Notes: generated from the letters alone by a model not told the origin. DNA of 64,000 nt from Hyphococcus formosus (GCF_046736345.1 NZ_CP157210.1:2046001-2110000), one strand, 5' to 3'; shown: positions 24,192 through 33,325, numbered from the stretch's first letter. Translations and numbers: made by a program.

Positions 24192-26825
24192 TTAGAAGCT
24201 CTTGCGGACTGTCACACCGTAGGTACGCGGTGCATTGGTGTAACCTGACGCACTTCCGGCCTGAACAACCGTTGGGAAGCCCTGAAGGAAGTATTCGTCA
24301 TCTGTGAGGTTACGACCCCAGACCATCACTTCGAATCCGCTTTCGGTTTGAACGCCGACACTGGCATTCAGAACATTCACAGAGCGCGTGATGCTTTGCG
24401 GAATGTTTTCGATAAGTGGCACATCTGATTCATGGACATATTCAACACGCCCATAACCACTCAACCATTCATTGAAGTCATGAGTATAGGTCGCTGATGT
24501 GGTGATGCTGACTTCGTGAACGCCTGGAACGCGTGTTCCAGAAAGGTCACGGAAATCTTCGCCCGCGCCGCAATTGACCGTATCAAATGGCGTACAACCG
24601 GCCATTGTGAATGAGTCATATTCCGGATCGAGATAGGTCAGTGCGAAGGTCAATGTCAGTGGCGTTACCGGTGAGTAGAGCGATTCAATTTCAAAACCGC
24701 GGACTGATTGTTTACCTGCGTTCGCAAGGTCAAAACCGGTACCGTTAAAGACGTTTGACTGGAAGCCTTCGATTTCCTGATCGAAAATCGCGAAGTTGAT
24801 ATAGCCGCCATCAAAGTTGGCTTTGATGCCAAGCTCAAGAAGGCGAACTTCTTCCGGTGCCGCTGTCCGGCCAAAGCCAGAAACAGGATCCGGTGGACGC
24901 GAGTCCGATGATAGGTTGAACGCACCAGCCTTAAAGCCAGTCGCGTATGTGAAATACGCGTTCAAGCTATCGGTAAGGTCATAACCAAGACGCGCTGTCC
25001 ATGTAATGTCGTCACTGTCGAGCTTGCCATTATCAAGCGGATCCGCCGCATTCGGGAAGTTGACTTGTGGCGCAAAGAACTGTGCCGCCGTCAATGCCGC
25101 AAATGGGTTGAGGCTTGGATCAGCCGCAAGCGCTGCCTGCGCTGCTGCGAGTGAACCATCACGGGCCGCTTGATAAGTCGCTGGATCAGACATCGCCAAT
25201 GTTTGTGCCGCGACGAAGAACGGCGTTGGGTTTGCCGGATCAAATGGCGTACCGATTGCACCACCCATAATTGTCGCTGCGACGAACGAGCCGCCCGCTG
25301 ACATATCAAAGAGCGAGAAGACATCGGTCAGGTTACTGATACCCGTCGCGGTCTTGCTGTCATTGATGTAGGAAACACCGCCGCTGAGAGTCAGGCGATC
25401 AGTAATATCGAAGTCAAACTGACCAAACAGCGAATAGGATTCGTTGTCCATGTTATAGGTACCAAAGACACCCGTGCCCGCCTGGAAGGACGAACCGAAT
25501 GCGATTGGCATAACAGGACCAAATTCCGGGAAGATCGCTGTCGGACCTGTCGTCAGCGCACCAATTACCTGCGACCCACCCTCAACTGTGAGGAGGTCAG
25601 AGCCAAGAGGTGACAACAAGATGTTGACAAAATCACGCTGCTGCGAGCCGAAGACCACGTCACGCTGCAAGAACACATCTTCGTTGAAATAGAAACCACC
25701 GATCAACCAATCCAGACGATTGTCACCGGTCGATGCCAAACGAATTTCTTGCGTGAAGGTTTCGTATTTGCGGTCTTGTGGGTTCTGCGCGAGATCAGCA
25801 CCAGAAAAGTCAACGTCTGTGTTCGCTGAGTCCGTCTGTTCACGATAAGAGGTGATCGACGTCAACTGAGCACCACCAAGGTCCCAATCGCCCTGAAGCG
25901 AAATGCCCTTACCTTTAAGAACGTTGAATGTATCGGTATCGACCGCAACTTCGCGTGAGAATGGGTCGGTGCCGTCAGTGATCTCTTCACCGAGACCGCC
26001 AAACGCAACCGGCGCGCCAATTGCCTGCGTCGCCGGACCATTAAGGATCGTCACAGCACCACAGCAATTCTCGTCGATCTTGTTGTAGTCACCGATAACC
26101 CGGAACGACATGTTCTCGGTTGGCTCCCAAAGGAGCTGGCCGCGAACCGCCCAGCGGTTGCGCTCGTTCTGGTCGGTGCCGTCAACGATATTTGTATAAT
26201 AACCTTCGCGATTATTGGTGCTACCAGAAACGCGGAAGGCCAATGTATCCGTTAGCGGGCCCGTCAATGAACCTTTGAAAAGAACCTGATCGTAGTTGCC
26301 ATAGCTGGCTTCTACGCTGCCGCCCCATTCGAACTCTGGCGATTTGGTTGTGATCGAAATCGCACCAGCCGACACGTTCTTACCGAACAATGTTGACTGC
26401 GGACCACGCAGAACCTCGACCCGCTCCATCACAGGAAGGTCAAGGATCGCCGCCGCAGAACGTGAACGATAAACGCCATCGATGAACACACCGACAGAGC
26501 TTTCAATACCTGGGTTATTGGCACCGTTACCAAATCCACGAATGGTGAAATTTGTCTGCGATGCGTTTTGCAGCTGCGTGATGCGCAGCGAAGGAACAAC
26601 GGTCTGCAAATCAATAAGGTCATTGATTTGAGCTTTTTCAATTGTCTCGGCGTCAACCACACTAACCGCGATCGGTACTTCCTGCAGTGTCTGCGCACGC
26701 TTGGTTGCCGTAACAACGATCTGGTCTGACTGCGCCGACGCACCGGTCGCCGCAACCGCGCCCAACGCAGCACCCATAAGGAGCCGCGAAGAAAACACTT
26801 TAAGAACGGAATCCTGTTTCATCAT
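24192..26825 (-). CDS. TonB-dependent outer-membrane receptor
   Basis: 877 aa. A signal peptide (LLMGAALGAVAATGASAQ) leads to a TonB-box-like DQIVVTATKR and a plug domain with ETIEKAQINDLIDLQTVVPS, IRGFGNGANN and VEVLRGPQSTLFGKNVSAGA. The beta-barrel ends in the usual aromatic terminus (YGVTVRKSF). The PQSTLFGKN form resembles receptors of sphingomonads and hyphomonads, but the ligand is not evident. A long periplasmic or loop segment rich in Ala and Pro near residues 535-600 is unusual. Single gene with its own terminator; regulators adjacent are absent. Start ATG 26825 (or next codon 26822). Confidence 0.95.
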   Translation of the reverse strand: MMKQDSVLKVFSSRLLMGAALGAVAATGASAQSDQIVVTATKRAQTLQEVPIAVSVVDAETIEKAQINDLIDLQTVVPSLRITQLQNASQTNFTIRGFGNGANNPGIESSVGVFIDGVYRSRSAAAILDLPVMERVEVLRGPQSTLFGKNVSAGAISITTKSPEFEWGGSVEASYGNYDQVLFKGSLTGPLTDTLAFRVSGSTNNREGYYTNIVDGTDQNERNRWAVRGQLLWEPTENMSFRVIGDYNKIDENCCGAVTILNGPATQAIGAPVAFGGLGEEITDGTDPFSREVAVDTDTFNVLKGKGISLQGDWDLGGAQLTSITSYREQTDSANTDVDFSGADLAQNPQDRKYETFTQEIRLASTGDNRLDWLIGGFYFNEDVFLQRDVVFGSQQRDFVNILLSPLGSDLLTVEGGSQVIGALTTGPTAIFPEFGPVMPIAFGSSFQAGTGVFGTYNMDNESYSLFGQFDFDITDRLTLSGGVSYINDSKTATGISNLTDVFSLFDMSAGGSFVAATIMGGAIGTPFDPANPTPFFVAAQTLAMSDPATYQAARDGSLAAAQAALAADPSLNPFAALTAAQFFAPQVNFPNAADPLDNGKLDSDDITWTARLGYDLTDSLNAYFTYATGFKAGAFNLSSDSRPPDPVSGFGRTAAPEEVRLLELGIKANFDGGYINFAIFDQEIEGFQSNVFNGTGFDLANAGKQSVRGFEIESLYSPVTPLTLTFALTYLDPEYDSFTMAGCTPFDTVNCGAGEDFRDLSGTRVPGVHEVSITTSATYTHDFNEWLSGYGRVEYVHESDVPLIENIPQSITRSVNVLNASVGVQTESGFEVMVWGRNLTDDEYFLQGFPTVVQAGSASGYTNAPRTYGVTVRKSF

Positions 26826-27225
26826 CTAACCTCTGTTTTGCCCCCTCCCTGAATGGGGCGTGCCGAACCCGACTGATTTGAGCCGCCGGGTCTTGAAAAC
26901 ACTATTCTCTTTTTGATCGGTTCCCGTCCAGTAATGGAATGAAAATCAACTGCGGTCCGACCAATAGCGTTACAAAATTACAACAAACTACAAATGCAAA
27001 ACATTTGCTGCGACGCAACACGTTACGCGAAGCGAACTCGCCGGATCGCCCCATACTGAGCGTCGGATTAATAGTTCAAGATTTTATTAACAACGTATCG
27101 CAATGAGGTGACAGTAAAATTACGATTGCCGGATCGTGGCACAGGTCGATCCGTATGCGACACAAGTGGTTTTGTGCAAGTGCGAAATATTGCGATTTTC
27201 GTATTGTGGTCAGTGTCATCGCCGC
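26826..27225. other. Gene-free 400 bases between receptor and sensor kinase
   Basis: Upstream region of the TonB receptor gene, A/T-rich near 26960-27010. CAAATG (26991-26996) and CATTTG (27002-27007) form a perfect 6-bp inverted repeat with a 5-base spacer and could be an operator. Nothing coding was seen. The kinase gene's stop is at 27226 and no terminator is clear. Confidence 0.45.
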
Positions 27226-28395
27226 TTAGGCGACTTCGCGTCCCTGTTGCTTCGGCATAGAGCCCGGCAATTCATGGATGCGTCGGGCCGGCAATACAAT
27301 TATAGCGCGCGTTCCTTCATTCACGACCGAGTCCAACCGGAAGGACCCGCCATGAGCTTTTGCAATTGCCTGCACGAGCGGCAAACCAAGCCCCAGCCCC
27401 TCGCGAGAACGTTGAAATGACATATCAATTTGCTCAAAGGGGGCCGTCACCTTATCGAGCAATTCCGGCTTCACACCGGGACCGGTATCCTTGACCACAA
27501 TCGCAAGGTCACCGCTTCGGGTGAGCGCCGCGCCGATCAAAACCGAAACGCCCTTCGGCGAAAACTTGACCGCATTATCCACAAGCTTGCGAATAGCCTT
27601 GGCCATCAAGCCGCGATCACAACAAATTTCCAGATTGTTTGAACAAAGCTTTTGTATTGGCTCGACATCCGCAAGGCGGAGCGTTTTTTCAAGGCCAGAC
27701 AACGCCTCCTCGACAATATCACCGAGGCAAACATCGGTTTCATTGATGGCAATCGGCCCTGATCGCGCATCGGACGCAAGCAACATGTCCGATACTGAGT
27801 TCAACAATCGCCGTCCGCCATCGATGATATATTCAGCATACTCATGATGCATATTGTCATTTTCATTATCGAATCGCTCAGCGATGATCTGACCGAATCC
27901 GATAATCGCGTTCAGTGGTGTTCTGAGTTCATGACTCATTACCGACATCAGACTGTCTTTAAACTTCGCGCCGGCTTCTGCTTGATCCTTGGCCGTTTTC
28001 AACCCGCGCCGGTCATCACTGGCGCGCAGAACGAATTTCACCGCATGGTGAAACAGAGACCAATTCATCGGTTTTGCGAGGAATGACGTCGCACCGGACG
28101 CAAATGCGCGATCGACCGCATCGCTCTGGTCACTTGCGGTAATCACCATGACCGGCGTTTCACAAAAAGCCTCATCGGCGCGAATGGCTTCGGTCAGCTC
28201 GTAACCGTTCATATTCGGCATATCGATGTCAGAAATCACGAGATCCGGCGCAATTTTTCGCAATAACGAAAGCGCCTGCGCGCCGTCTTCTGCGGTTGTC
28301 ACCGCATATCCGGCTTCTTTCAACTTAGCCGATGCCAATTCCCGCATAACCGGGTCATCATCAGCAAGTAAAACCATTCTAGCGCTATCTGACAA
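27226..28395 (-). CDS. Receiver-histidine kinase hybrid (REC-HisKA-HATPase)
   Basis: About 389 aa from the TTG at 28395, which has AGGGG 7 bases upstream; ATG 28377 is the alternative. An N-terminal receiver domain (MVLLADDDPVM, phospho-acceptor Asp in DLVISDIDMPNMNGYE, Lys in FLAKPMNW) is followed by a dimerisation/phosphoacceptor domain (MSHELRTPLNAIIGFGQII) and an ATPase (VDNAVKFSPKG, VKDTGPGV, GLGLGLPLVQAIAKAHGG). There is no membrane helix, so it is a cytoplasmic kinase whose input is the N-terminal receiver; a phosphorelay partner is expected. Divergent from the membrane hybrid kinase at 28595. Confidence 0.92.
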   Translation of the reverse strand: MSDSARMVLLADDDPVMRELASAKLKEAGYAVTTAEDGAQALSLLRKIAPDLVISDIDMPNMNGYELTEAIRADEAFCETPVMVITASDQSDAVDRAFASGATSFLAKPMNWSLFHHAVKFVLRASDDRRGLKTAKDQAEAGAKFKDSLMSVMSHELRTPLNAIIGFGQIIAERFDNENDNMHHEYAEYIIDGGRRLLNSVSDMLLASDARSGPIAINETDVCLGDIVEEALSGLEKTLRLADVEPIQKLCSNNLEICCDRGLMAKAIRKLVDNAVKFSPKGVSVLIGAALTRSGDLAIVVKDTGPGVKPELLDKVTAPFEQIDMSFQRSREGLGLGLPLVQAIAKAHGGSFRLDSVVNEGTRAIIVLPARRIHELPGSMPKQQGREVA

Positions 28396-28563
28396 AGTAA
28401 ATCCCCTGTAAAACGCAAAGCAGTTATGGCTTAACGCCCGCCTATTTATGCAACCTTTCCTTAACAATCGCTTTCACCGAAATCGCACCGATAGAAATTA
28501 AATTTCAAGTAATTGCGGTCACACTCCCGGTATGTCGAGACCAACCGGAACTGTCTGGGACCG

Positions 28564-28578
28564 TTAACAATTGTTTAA
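28564..28578. promoter_or_regulatory. Perfect CtrA-type box TTAA-N7-TTAA
   Basis: TTAACAATTGTTTAA is an exact match to the TTAA-N7-TTAA consensus of the alphaproteobacterial cell-cycle regulator CtrA. It lies 17 bases before the ATG of the hybrid kinase, in the divergent region of two kinase genes. It covers the alternative TTG start at 28571, which argues that ATG 28595 is the real start. Confidence 0.5.
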
Positions 28579-28594
28579 ACGCCACTCAAAATCC

Positions 28595-31345
28595 ATGCGA
28601 AGCCGCCTTACGGCGCTTGTTATCATCGCGATTTTCGGTGCTGTCGTTATCGCGACGGCGTCGTCTGTGTGGCGCGAGACCGCGCAGTTTGGTGCGGGCA
28701 AGCGGGCAGAGCTTTATGCGTCGGCAAATGTTTTTGCGTCGGCAATTTCGGAACATGTCGATAATCAGGATAAATCAGCGACGCTCTATTCCTTGCGGGC
28801 AATTTCTTACATTCCAACAATCGAATATGTGAATGTTAAAACCCCGGATGGAGAAACTTTCGTTGAATTAGGCAGCGCGACGCAAATCGTCGATACCTCG
28901 TCTATTTCGTTGTTTCCCGAAAATTCGCCCTTATCGATGCTGACTTCAGGCTCGGCCGAAGCGACCGTGCCCGTGGTTCAGGGCGGGCGCACGATTGGTA
29001 GTCTTACGATTCACGCCAATACCGGCGAGCTTTCTGATCGTATCGGCTTTTTGCTCTATGACGCCTTTGTCGCCGCCATCTTCGCGGGCGGGATTGGCGT
29101 TTTAATTGCGCTCAAATTGCAGCGCTCGATTACCGACCCGATCCTGAGCCTTGCGCGGGTCATGAGCCGGGTTAGAGAGTCTGGGGATTTCTCTGTTCGC
29201 GCAGAAAAAGCCGAAGATGAAGAAACCGCCCAGCTTGTCGACACCTTCAATACCATGCTTGATCACATTCAAGACCGTGATGAAGCCTTGAAAACCCACC
29301 AGCGCACGCTGGAAAAAACCGTTGAACAACGAACCAGCCAGTTGCGCCTCGCGAAAGAATCCGCCGAAGCGGCAAATCACGCAAAATCAGACTTCCTCGC
29401 CACGATGAGCCACGAAATTCGTACACCGATGAATGGCATGCTGGCGATGGCAGATCTCCTGAGTAAAGCGCGTCTTGCGCCGCGGCATCATCGCTATGCA
29501 GAAGTTATTGCAAAATCCGGCCAGAGCCTTCTTGCGATCATCAATGATATTCTCGACTTTTCTAAAATCGAGGCCGGGCGACTAGAGCTTGAGAAAATCG
29601 CTGTCCGTCCCGCCGATGTCATTGACGATGTGGTTGGTCTTTTCTGTGAGCGTGCAGCGTCGAAAAACATCGACCTTGCGGCCTATGTCGCGCCTGATAC
29701 GCCCGAGGAAATCGAAGGCGACCCGGTTCGGATCTCGCAGGTCATTTCCAACCTCGTCAATAATGCCCTCAAATTCACCGAAGAAGGTCACGTCCTTGTA
29801 TCGGTTGAGGTGAAAAAGAACAAAAAAGGCCAAAATGCTGGCGATGTCGTCATTGAATTTTCAGTCACTGATACTGGGGTCGGTATCGCGCAAGACAAGC
29901 AAGCGGCGATCTTTGAAGCGTTCTCGCAGGCCGACCAGACAACCACACGCCGTTTCGGTGGCACTGGCTTGGGCCTCGCGATCTGTCGCCGTCTGGTCGA
30001 AGCAATGAACGGCAATATCGGCCTCACCAGTAAGCCGAATAAGGGGTCACGCTTCTTCTTTAACATGCCGGCAAAAACCCTGAAGGCCCCACCGGCTATC
30101 AGACGCGCGGAAGGCGAAAAGCGTGCCCTTGTCGCGATCGATGGGAACGCTGCGCCGCGCATGCTTGCCCGCTATTTGCGTGAAACAGGCGTTATTCCGC
30201 ATATCATCGAAAAAGGCGCAGATCTGGGCCCACATATCGCCTATGCGGATATGATTTTCGCCTCACCGGAATTTTTCCGCGGCTATCACGAATCGATCAT
30301 GAACGGCGAAGCGCAATGGATCCCCGCACGCATATGCGTTTGCGAGCTCGGCGATACAGCGCCGGACCAACTTCTTGAGAGCGGTGTCGTCGAAGACATC
30401 CTGCTTGCGCCGCTTTCACGGCGCGAGGTGATGGACCAGATTGGCCGGATCTTTGACGACAAATTACGGGGCAAAGCGGCGCTCAGCCATGCAGAAGTCG
30501 CCGGACCGTCGCATCTCTATTTCAGTGGACAGAAAATTCTTGCCGCTGACGATAGCGCGGTTAACCGCGAAGTTGTGCTTGAGGCCCTGTCGCGCCTCAA
30601 CCTGAGCGTCACACTCGCCAATGATGGACGCGAAGCGGTCCACAAAGCGCAGAAAGAGAAATTTGATCTTATCCTTATGGATTGCTCCATGCCGGAAATG
30701 GATGGTTTTGAAGCCACCCAGGCCATTCGGGCATTGGAGAAACGCGCCCAGAAAGAACCCGTTCCGATTGTCGCCCTCACCGCCCATGTTGCCGGCAAAG
30801 ACGATGCGTGGCGCGAAGCGGGCATGGATGACTATCTTACCAAGCCGTTCACCCTTGATACGCTGGGCAGTGTACTGACAAAGTACCTTGAGGTGAACGA
30901 AGACCAAACCCCGACGCCGGACGAGGAAGACATTCCGCCACCGCCAATCGTCGCGCCAAGTAAGGACGAAGAGCAATATCCGGTATTCGACCATAATGTT
31001 CTCGACCAGATCGCCGCTATGCAGGGCGGTAGTAGCGATCTCCCTGTGCGCGCGATCAACCTGTTTGAAGAACACTCACGCAAGGCCATGAAAAATCTGG
31101 CTGAAGCACTGAAATCCGGTGACCGCGAGACCATTGCGAAAGCCGCCCACGCGCTCAAATCCATGAGCGTAAATGTCGGTGCTCGCGCGCTGGGTGCTGC
31201 ATGCAGCGAGATCGAGGCACAAGCGCGGTCGGACGCGTCGCTGAAAGCGATTTCCGCCCTATGCAAAATTGCAGTGATGGAATTTAAAACGGCTCACAAA
31301 GCGATCCCGAGCGTTATCGGTACTCTGCAAAAGAAAGCCGCCTAA
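28595..31345 (+). CDS. Membrane hybrid sensor kinase (BarA-like) with HPt
   Basis: About 916 aa from ATG 28595. One N-terminal helix (LTALVIIAIFGAVVIATASS), an extracytoplasmic sensor of about 115 residues, a second helix (YDAFVAAIFAGGIGVLIAL), HAMP, coiled coil, HisKA (MSHEIRTPMNGMLAMADLL), HATPase (NNALKFTEEGHV, DTGVGIAQD, RRFGGTGLGLAICRRL). Then follows a receiver-like region without the phospho-Asp (about residues 505-620), a true receiver (ILAADDSAVNREV, Asp in LILMDCSMPEMDGFE, DDYLTKPFT), a proline/acidic linker and an HPt domain (AKAAHALKSMSVNVGA). A complete phosphorelay in one chain; the output response regulator is not encoded nearby. Confidence 0.93.
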   Translation: MRSRLTALVIIAIFGAVVIATASSVWRETAQFGAGKRAELYASANVFASAISEHVDNQDKSATLYSLRAISYIPTIEYVNVKTPDGETFVELGSATQIVDTSSISLFPENSPLSMLTSGSAEATVPVVQGGRTIGSLTIHANTGELSDRIGFLLYDAFVAAIFAGGIGVLIALKLQRSITDPILSLARVMSRVRESGDFSVRAEKAEDEETAQLVDTFNTMLDHIQDRDEALKTHQRTLEKTVEQRTSQLRLAKESAEAANHAKSDFLATMSHEIRTPMNGMLAMADLLSKARLAPRHHRYAEVIAKSGQSLLAIINDILDFSKIEAGRLELEKIAVRPADVIDDVVGLFCERAASKNIDLAAYVAPDTPEEIEGDPVRISQVISNLVNNALKFTEEGHVLVSVEVKKNKKGQNAGDVVIEFSVTDTGVGIAQDKQAAIFEAFSQADQTTTRRFGGTGLGLAICRRLVEAMNGNIGLTSKPNKGSRFFFNMPAKTLKAPPAIRRAEGEKRALVAIDGNAAPRMLARYLRETGVIPHIIEKGADLGPHIAYADMIFASPEFFRGYHESIMNGEAQWIPARICVCELGDTAPDQLLESGVVEDILLAPLSRREVMDQIGRIFDDKLRGKAALSHAEVAGPSHLYFSGQKILAADDSAVNREVVLEALSRLNLSVTLANDGREAVHKAQKEKFDLILMDCSMPEMDGFEATQAIRALEKRAQKEPVPIVALTAHVAGKDDAWREAGMDDYLTKPFTLDTLGSVLTKYLEVNEDQTPTPDEEDIPPPPIVAPSKDEEQYPVFDHNVLDQIAAMQGGSSDLPVRAINLFEEHSRKAMKNLAEALKSGDRETIAKAAHALKSMSVNVGARALGAACSEIEAQARSDASLKAISALCKIAVMEFKTAHKAIPSVIGTLQKKAA

Positions 31346-32031
31346 TAGATCTTAATCGACACCCGCACGCTACCAATAATCGCGACAGAGCGCGTGACTT
31401 CGATCACCGAATGACCTTCCTGACTTGAATAAGGCTCAAGCCGCGCGGCGCTCACATTATCTGTAACCTGACTTTTTTCGTATCCAGTGCGCCACCGCCT
31501 GACGATGAGCGAGTCATTATATAAGGCGAGGCAAAAGTCGCCGTCTTCCGGCACCCGGTCATCATAATCGATCACCAGCACCGTATCAGGCAGGAATGCC
31601 AGATTAACAGCCGGGTCATTGATAAATACCGCAAACAGCTTCGGCGCACTCAAAGTGACGGGAATATAGTCTTCAGCCATCATATGCGGATCGGCCTTTG
31701 CGTCCTGTACGAACAAAGCCGCCCCGCGCAGAGAGATGACCGGAACATGACGAACCGGGCGGCGGATATAGGCGGCCGCCGCGTGTTTATCACTCTCCGC
31801 CGATGAGCGATCACCGGCAGCAAGCCAATCAAGCGACGCATCAAGCGCATCCGCCAGTTTGGCCAATGTCAGACGCCGGGGATCGTGAACACCGCTTTCC
31901 CAATTGGCGATCGCTGGCTGGCTCACGCCGACCCGGTGGGCAAGATCGGACTGGCTATAGCCTTGGGCCTTTCGGGCCTGCCGGATGCGCTCGCCGATTG
32001 AGCGGGCAATAACCTTTTGGGTGAAATCCAT
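31342..32031 (-). CDS. CI-like XRE regulator with degenerate S24 domain
   Basis: 229 aa. Helix-turn-helix at residues 11-66 (GERIRQARKAQGYSQSDLAH, SQPAIANWESG). A C-terminal LexA/CI-like S24 domain spans about residues 95-229 (VPVISLRGA, IPVTLSAPKLFAVF, DTVLVIDYDDRVPEDGDFCL). Where active members have G-D-S-M, this one reads N-D-P-A (138-141), and the catalytic Lys region reads LIVRRW, so self-cleavage is not expected. It most likely works as a dimeric repressor with another signal. Its upstream region contains overlapping palindromes at 32048-32072. Convergent 4-base overlap with the hybrid kinase gene. Confidence 0.88.
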   Translation of the reverse strand: MDFTQKVIARSIGERIRQARKAQGYSQSDLAHRVGVSQPAIANWESGVHDPRRLTLAKLADALDASLDWLAAGDRSSAESDKHAAAAYIRRPVRHVPVISLRGAALFVQDAKADPHMMAEDYIPVTLSAPKLFAVFINDPAVNLAFLPDTVLVIDYDDRVPEDGDFCLALYNDSLIVRRWRTGYEKSQVTDNVSAARLEPYSSQEGHSVIEVTRSVAIIGSVRVSIKIY

Positions 32032-32047
32032 ATCCCCTCCATCGAAA

Positions 32048-32072
32048 TATAAGATATACTTATAATATAAGT
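32048..32072. promoter_or_regulatory. Overlapping palindromic operators of the CI-like regulator
   Basis: Three half-sites alternate in orientation: TATAAG (32048-32053), CTTATA (32059-32064), TATAAG (32066-32071). They give two overlapping dyads: TATAAG-N5-CTTATA, and ACTTATA-A-TATAAGT (perfect 15-mer, 32058-32072). The site starts 17 bases before the regulator's ATG, a natural place for self-repression and possibly for control of the divergent gene at 32264. Confidence 0.6.
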
Positions 32073-32263
32073 GCGGCCCGCGCTATAAAATTCTGCAGTT
32101 GGCCGGGGGTGGTTGAAAGAATGCCACTAAACTACTGTATTTTAGTCATTTTTGAAGTAAACCGATTGGTGCAAAATTTTTTGAAAAGTGACTTGAATTA
32201 ATCAGATTGTCTTATATTCTACGCCGCGTGGAAACGTTCAAATGCATAGCTCGGGGTAAAAAT

Positions 32264-32467
32264 ATGACTGACCTGTGTGATCGAGACGGTGCTCAACGTC
32301 TCGCAGCAAAAATTCAGGACTTCTGGAAAAAACGCGGCTTTGATGTCAGCATCGAAGTGAAGGACGAAGGTTTTGTGTCGACCATGCGGTCTGCACGAAG
32401 CGATGTCCGGAGCAACATGATCAATGGCATGCCGACCAAATTTTTCGGTGAAGCGGCGACCAGTTAG
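32264..32467 (+). CDS. Small hypothetical protein (67 aa)
   Basis: From ATG 32264 (MTDLCDRDGAQRLAAKI), with CGGGGTAAAA as weak ribosome site; the frame extends to 32207 but those residues are not protein-like. The sequence contains IQDFWKKRGFDVSIEVKDEG, a mixed alpha-beta pattern, and VRSNMINGMPTKFF at the C-terminus. I do not recognise the family. It is divergent from the CI-like regulator and its last 4 bases overlap the convergent phosphoglycolate phosphatase gene. It may be a target of that regulator. Confidence 0.6.
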   Translation: MTDLCDRDGAQRLAAKIQDFWKKRGFDVSIEVKDEGFVSTMRSARSDVRSNMINGMPTKFFGEAATS

Positions 32468-33141
32468 GCCGCCAGCAATTTCTCTATAATCACCGCCGCT
32501 TCGCGATAATTACCAAAAACGGCGGTGGCCTCTCCGGCCAGCTCTAATGGGCCATATCCAAAATCAGCAATGGCGCTTGGTAATCCGGCCGCCATTGCCG
32601 CTCTGATGTCGGTGTCACTATCGCCGACAAAAACCGCTTTGCGCGCATCCAATCTTTCAAGGCAAAGATTGACCGGTGCCGGATCTGGCTTGGCCGCGGC
32701 CGCTGTATCCGCCCCGACAATTGTCTCAAACAAATGATCAAGGCCCAAGCTTTTGATAAGCTGAACCGCCAAGGCCTCGCGCTTGTTGGTGCAGATCGCA
32801 CAGACAACGCCGCGCGCACGAAAAGCTTCGATCATATCCAATACATGCGCGAAGGGTCGCGAATGATCAGCGATATTGGCGCTGTAATATTGGGAAAACA
32901 GCGTGAACGCCTCATCGAGTTCCGCCGCGGTTGCTTCGCGATCCGCCGAAATCCGAATCCCGCGCATCAACATTCGCCGCGCCCCATGCCCAACCAGATG
33001 ACGAACCTCTTTTGGGGCAACCGCCTCAAACCCGAGATCGGTCAAGGCATGGTTCATAGCCGCCGCAAGGTCATCAGCCGTATCCAACAGCGTTCCATCA
33101 AGGTCAAAAATCAACGCTCCGCCTTTTAGGTCTTGGGTCAT
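32464..33141 (-). CDS. gph: Phosphoglycolate phosphatase, HAD family
   Basis: 225 aa from ATG 33141 (MTQDLKGGALIFDLDGTL); the frame continues to 33405 but the extension is not conserved. HAD motifs: I, ALIFDLDGTLLDTADDL; II, AICTNKREA; III, the Lys in AAAKPDPAPV; IV, VFVGDSDTDIRAAMAAG. The GATPase-like cap HLVGHGARRMLMRGI is typical of Gph. It removes 2-phosphoglycolate formed by DNA repair or metabolism. Transcribed divergently from glmU. Confidence 0.92.
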   Translation of the reverse strand: MTQDLKGGALIFDLDGTLLDTADDLAAAMNHALTDLGFEAVAPKEVRHLVGHGARRMLMRGIRISADREATAAELDEAFTLFSQYYSANIADHSRPFAHVLDMIEAFRARGVVCAICTNKREALAVQLIKSLGLDHLFETIVGADTAAAAKPDPAPVNLCLERLDARKAVFVGDSDTDIRAAMAAGLPSAIADFGYGPLELAGEATAVFGNYREAAVIIEKLLAA

Positions 33142-33325
33142 CTTTACGCCTGTTTTTTCCGCTAATCTTTGCTTTTGCCAATATCGCCTTAAGGGATCCT
33201 CGTTAGCATCGCGCAACGCTGAGGGCTCGCGAATCGGGCCATCTCCGCCCATAAGACACGAATTGGCCATAGGCCGGTTTGCGTCTTTTATGATAGACGA
33301 ATTTGAGCATTTGAAAGGCGCAGTG

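Noticed and set aside
30464..31075. Antisense open frame of 203 codons within the hybrid kinase gene
   Set aside because: No ribosome site and no family-like sequence; the sense kinase domains are unambiguous.
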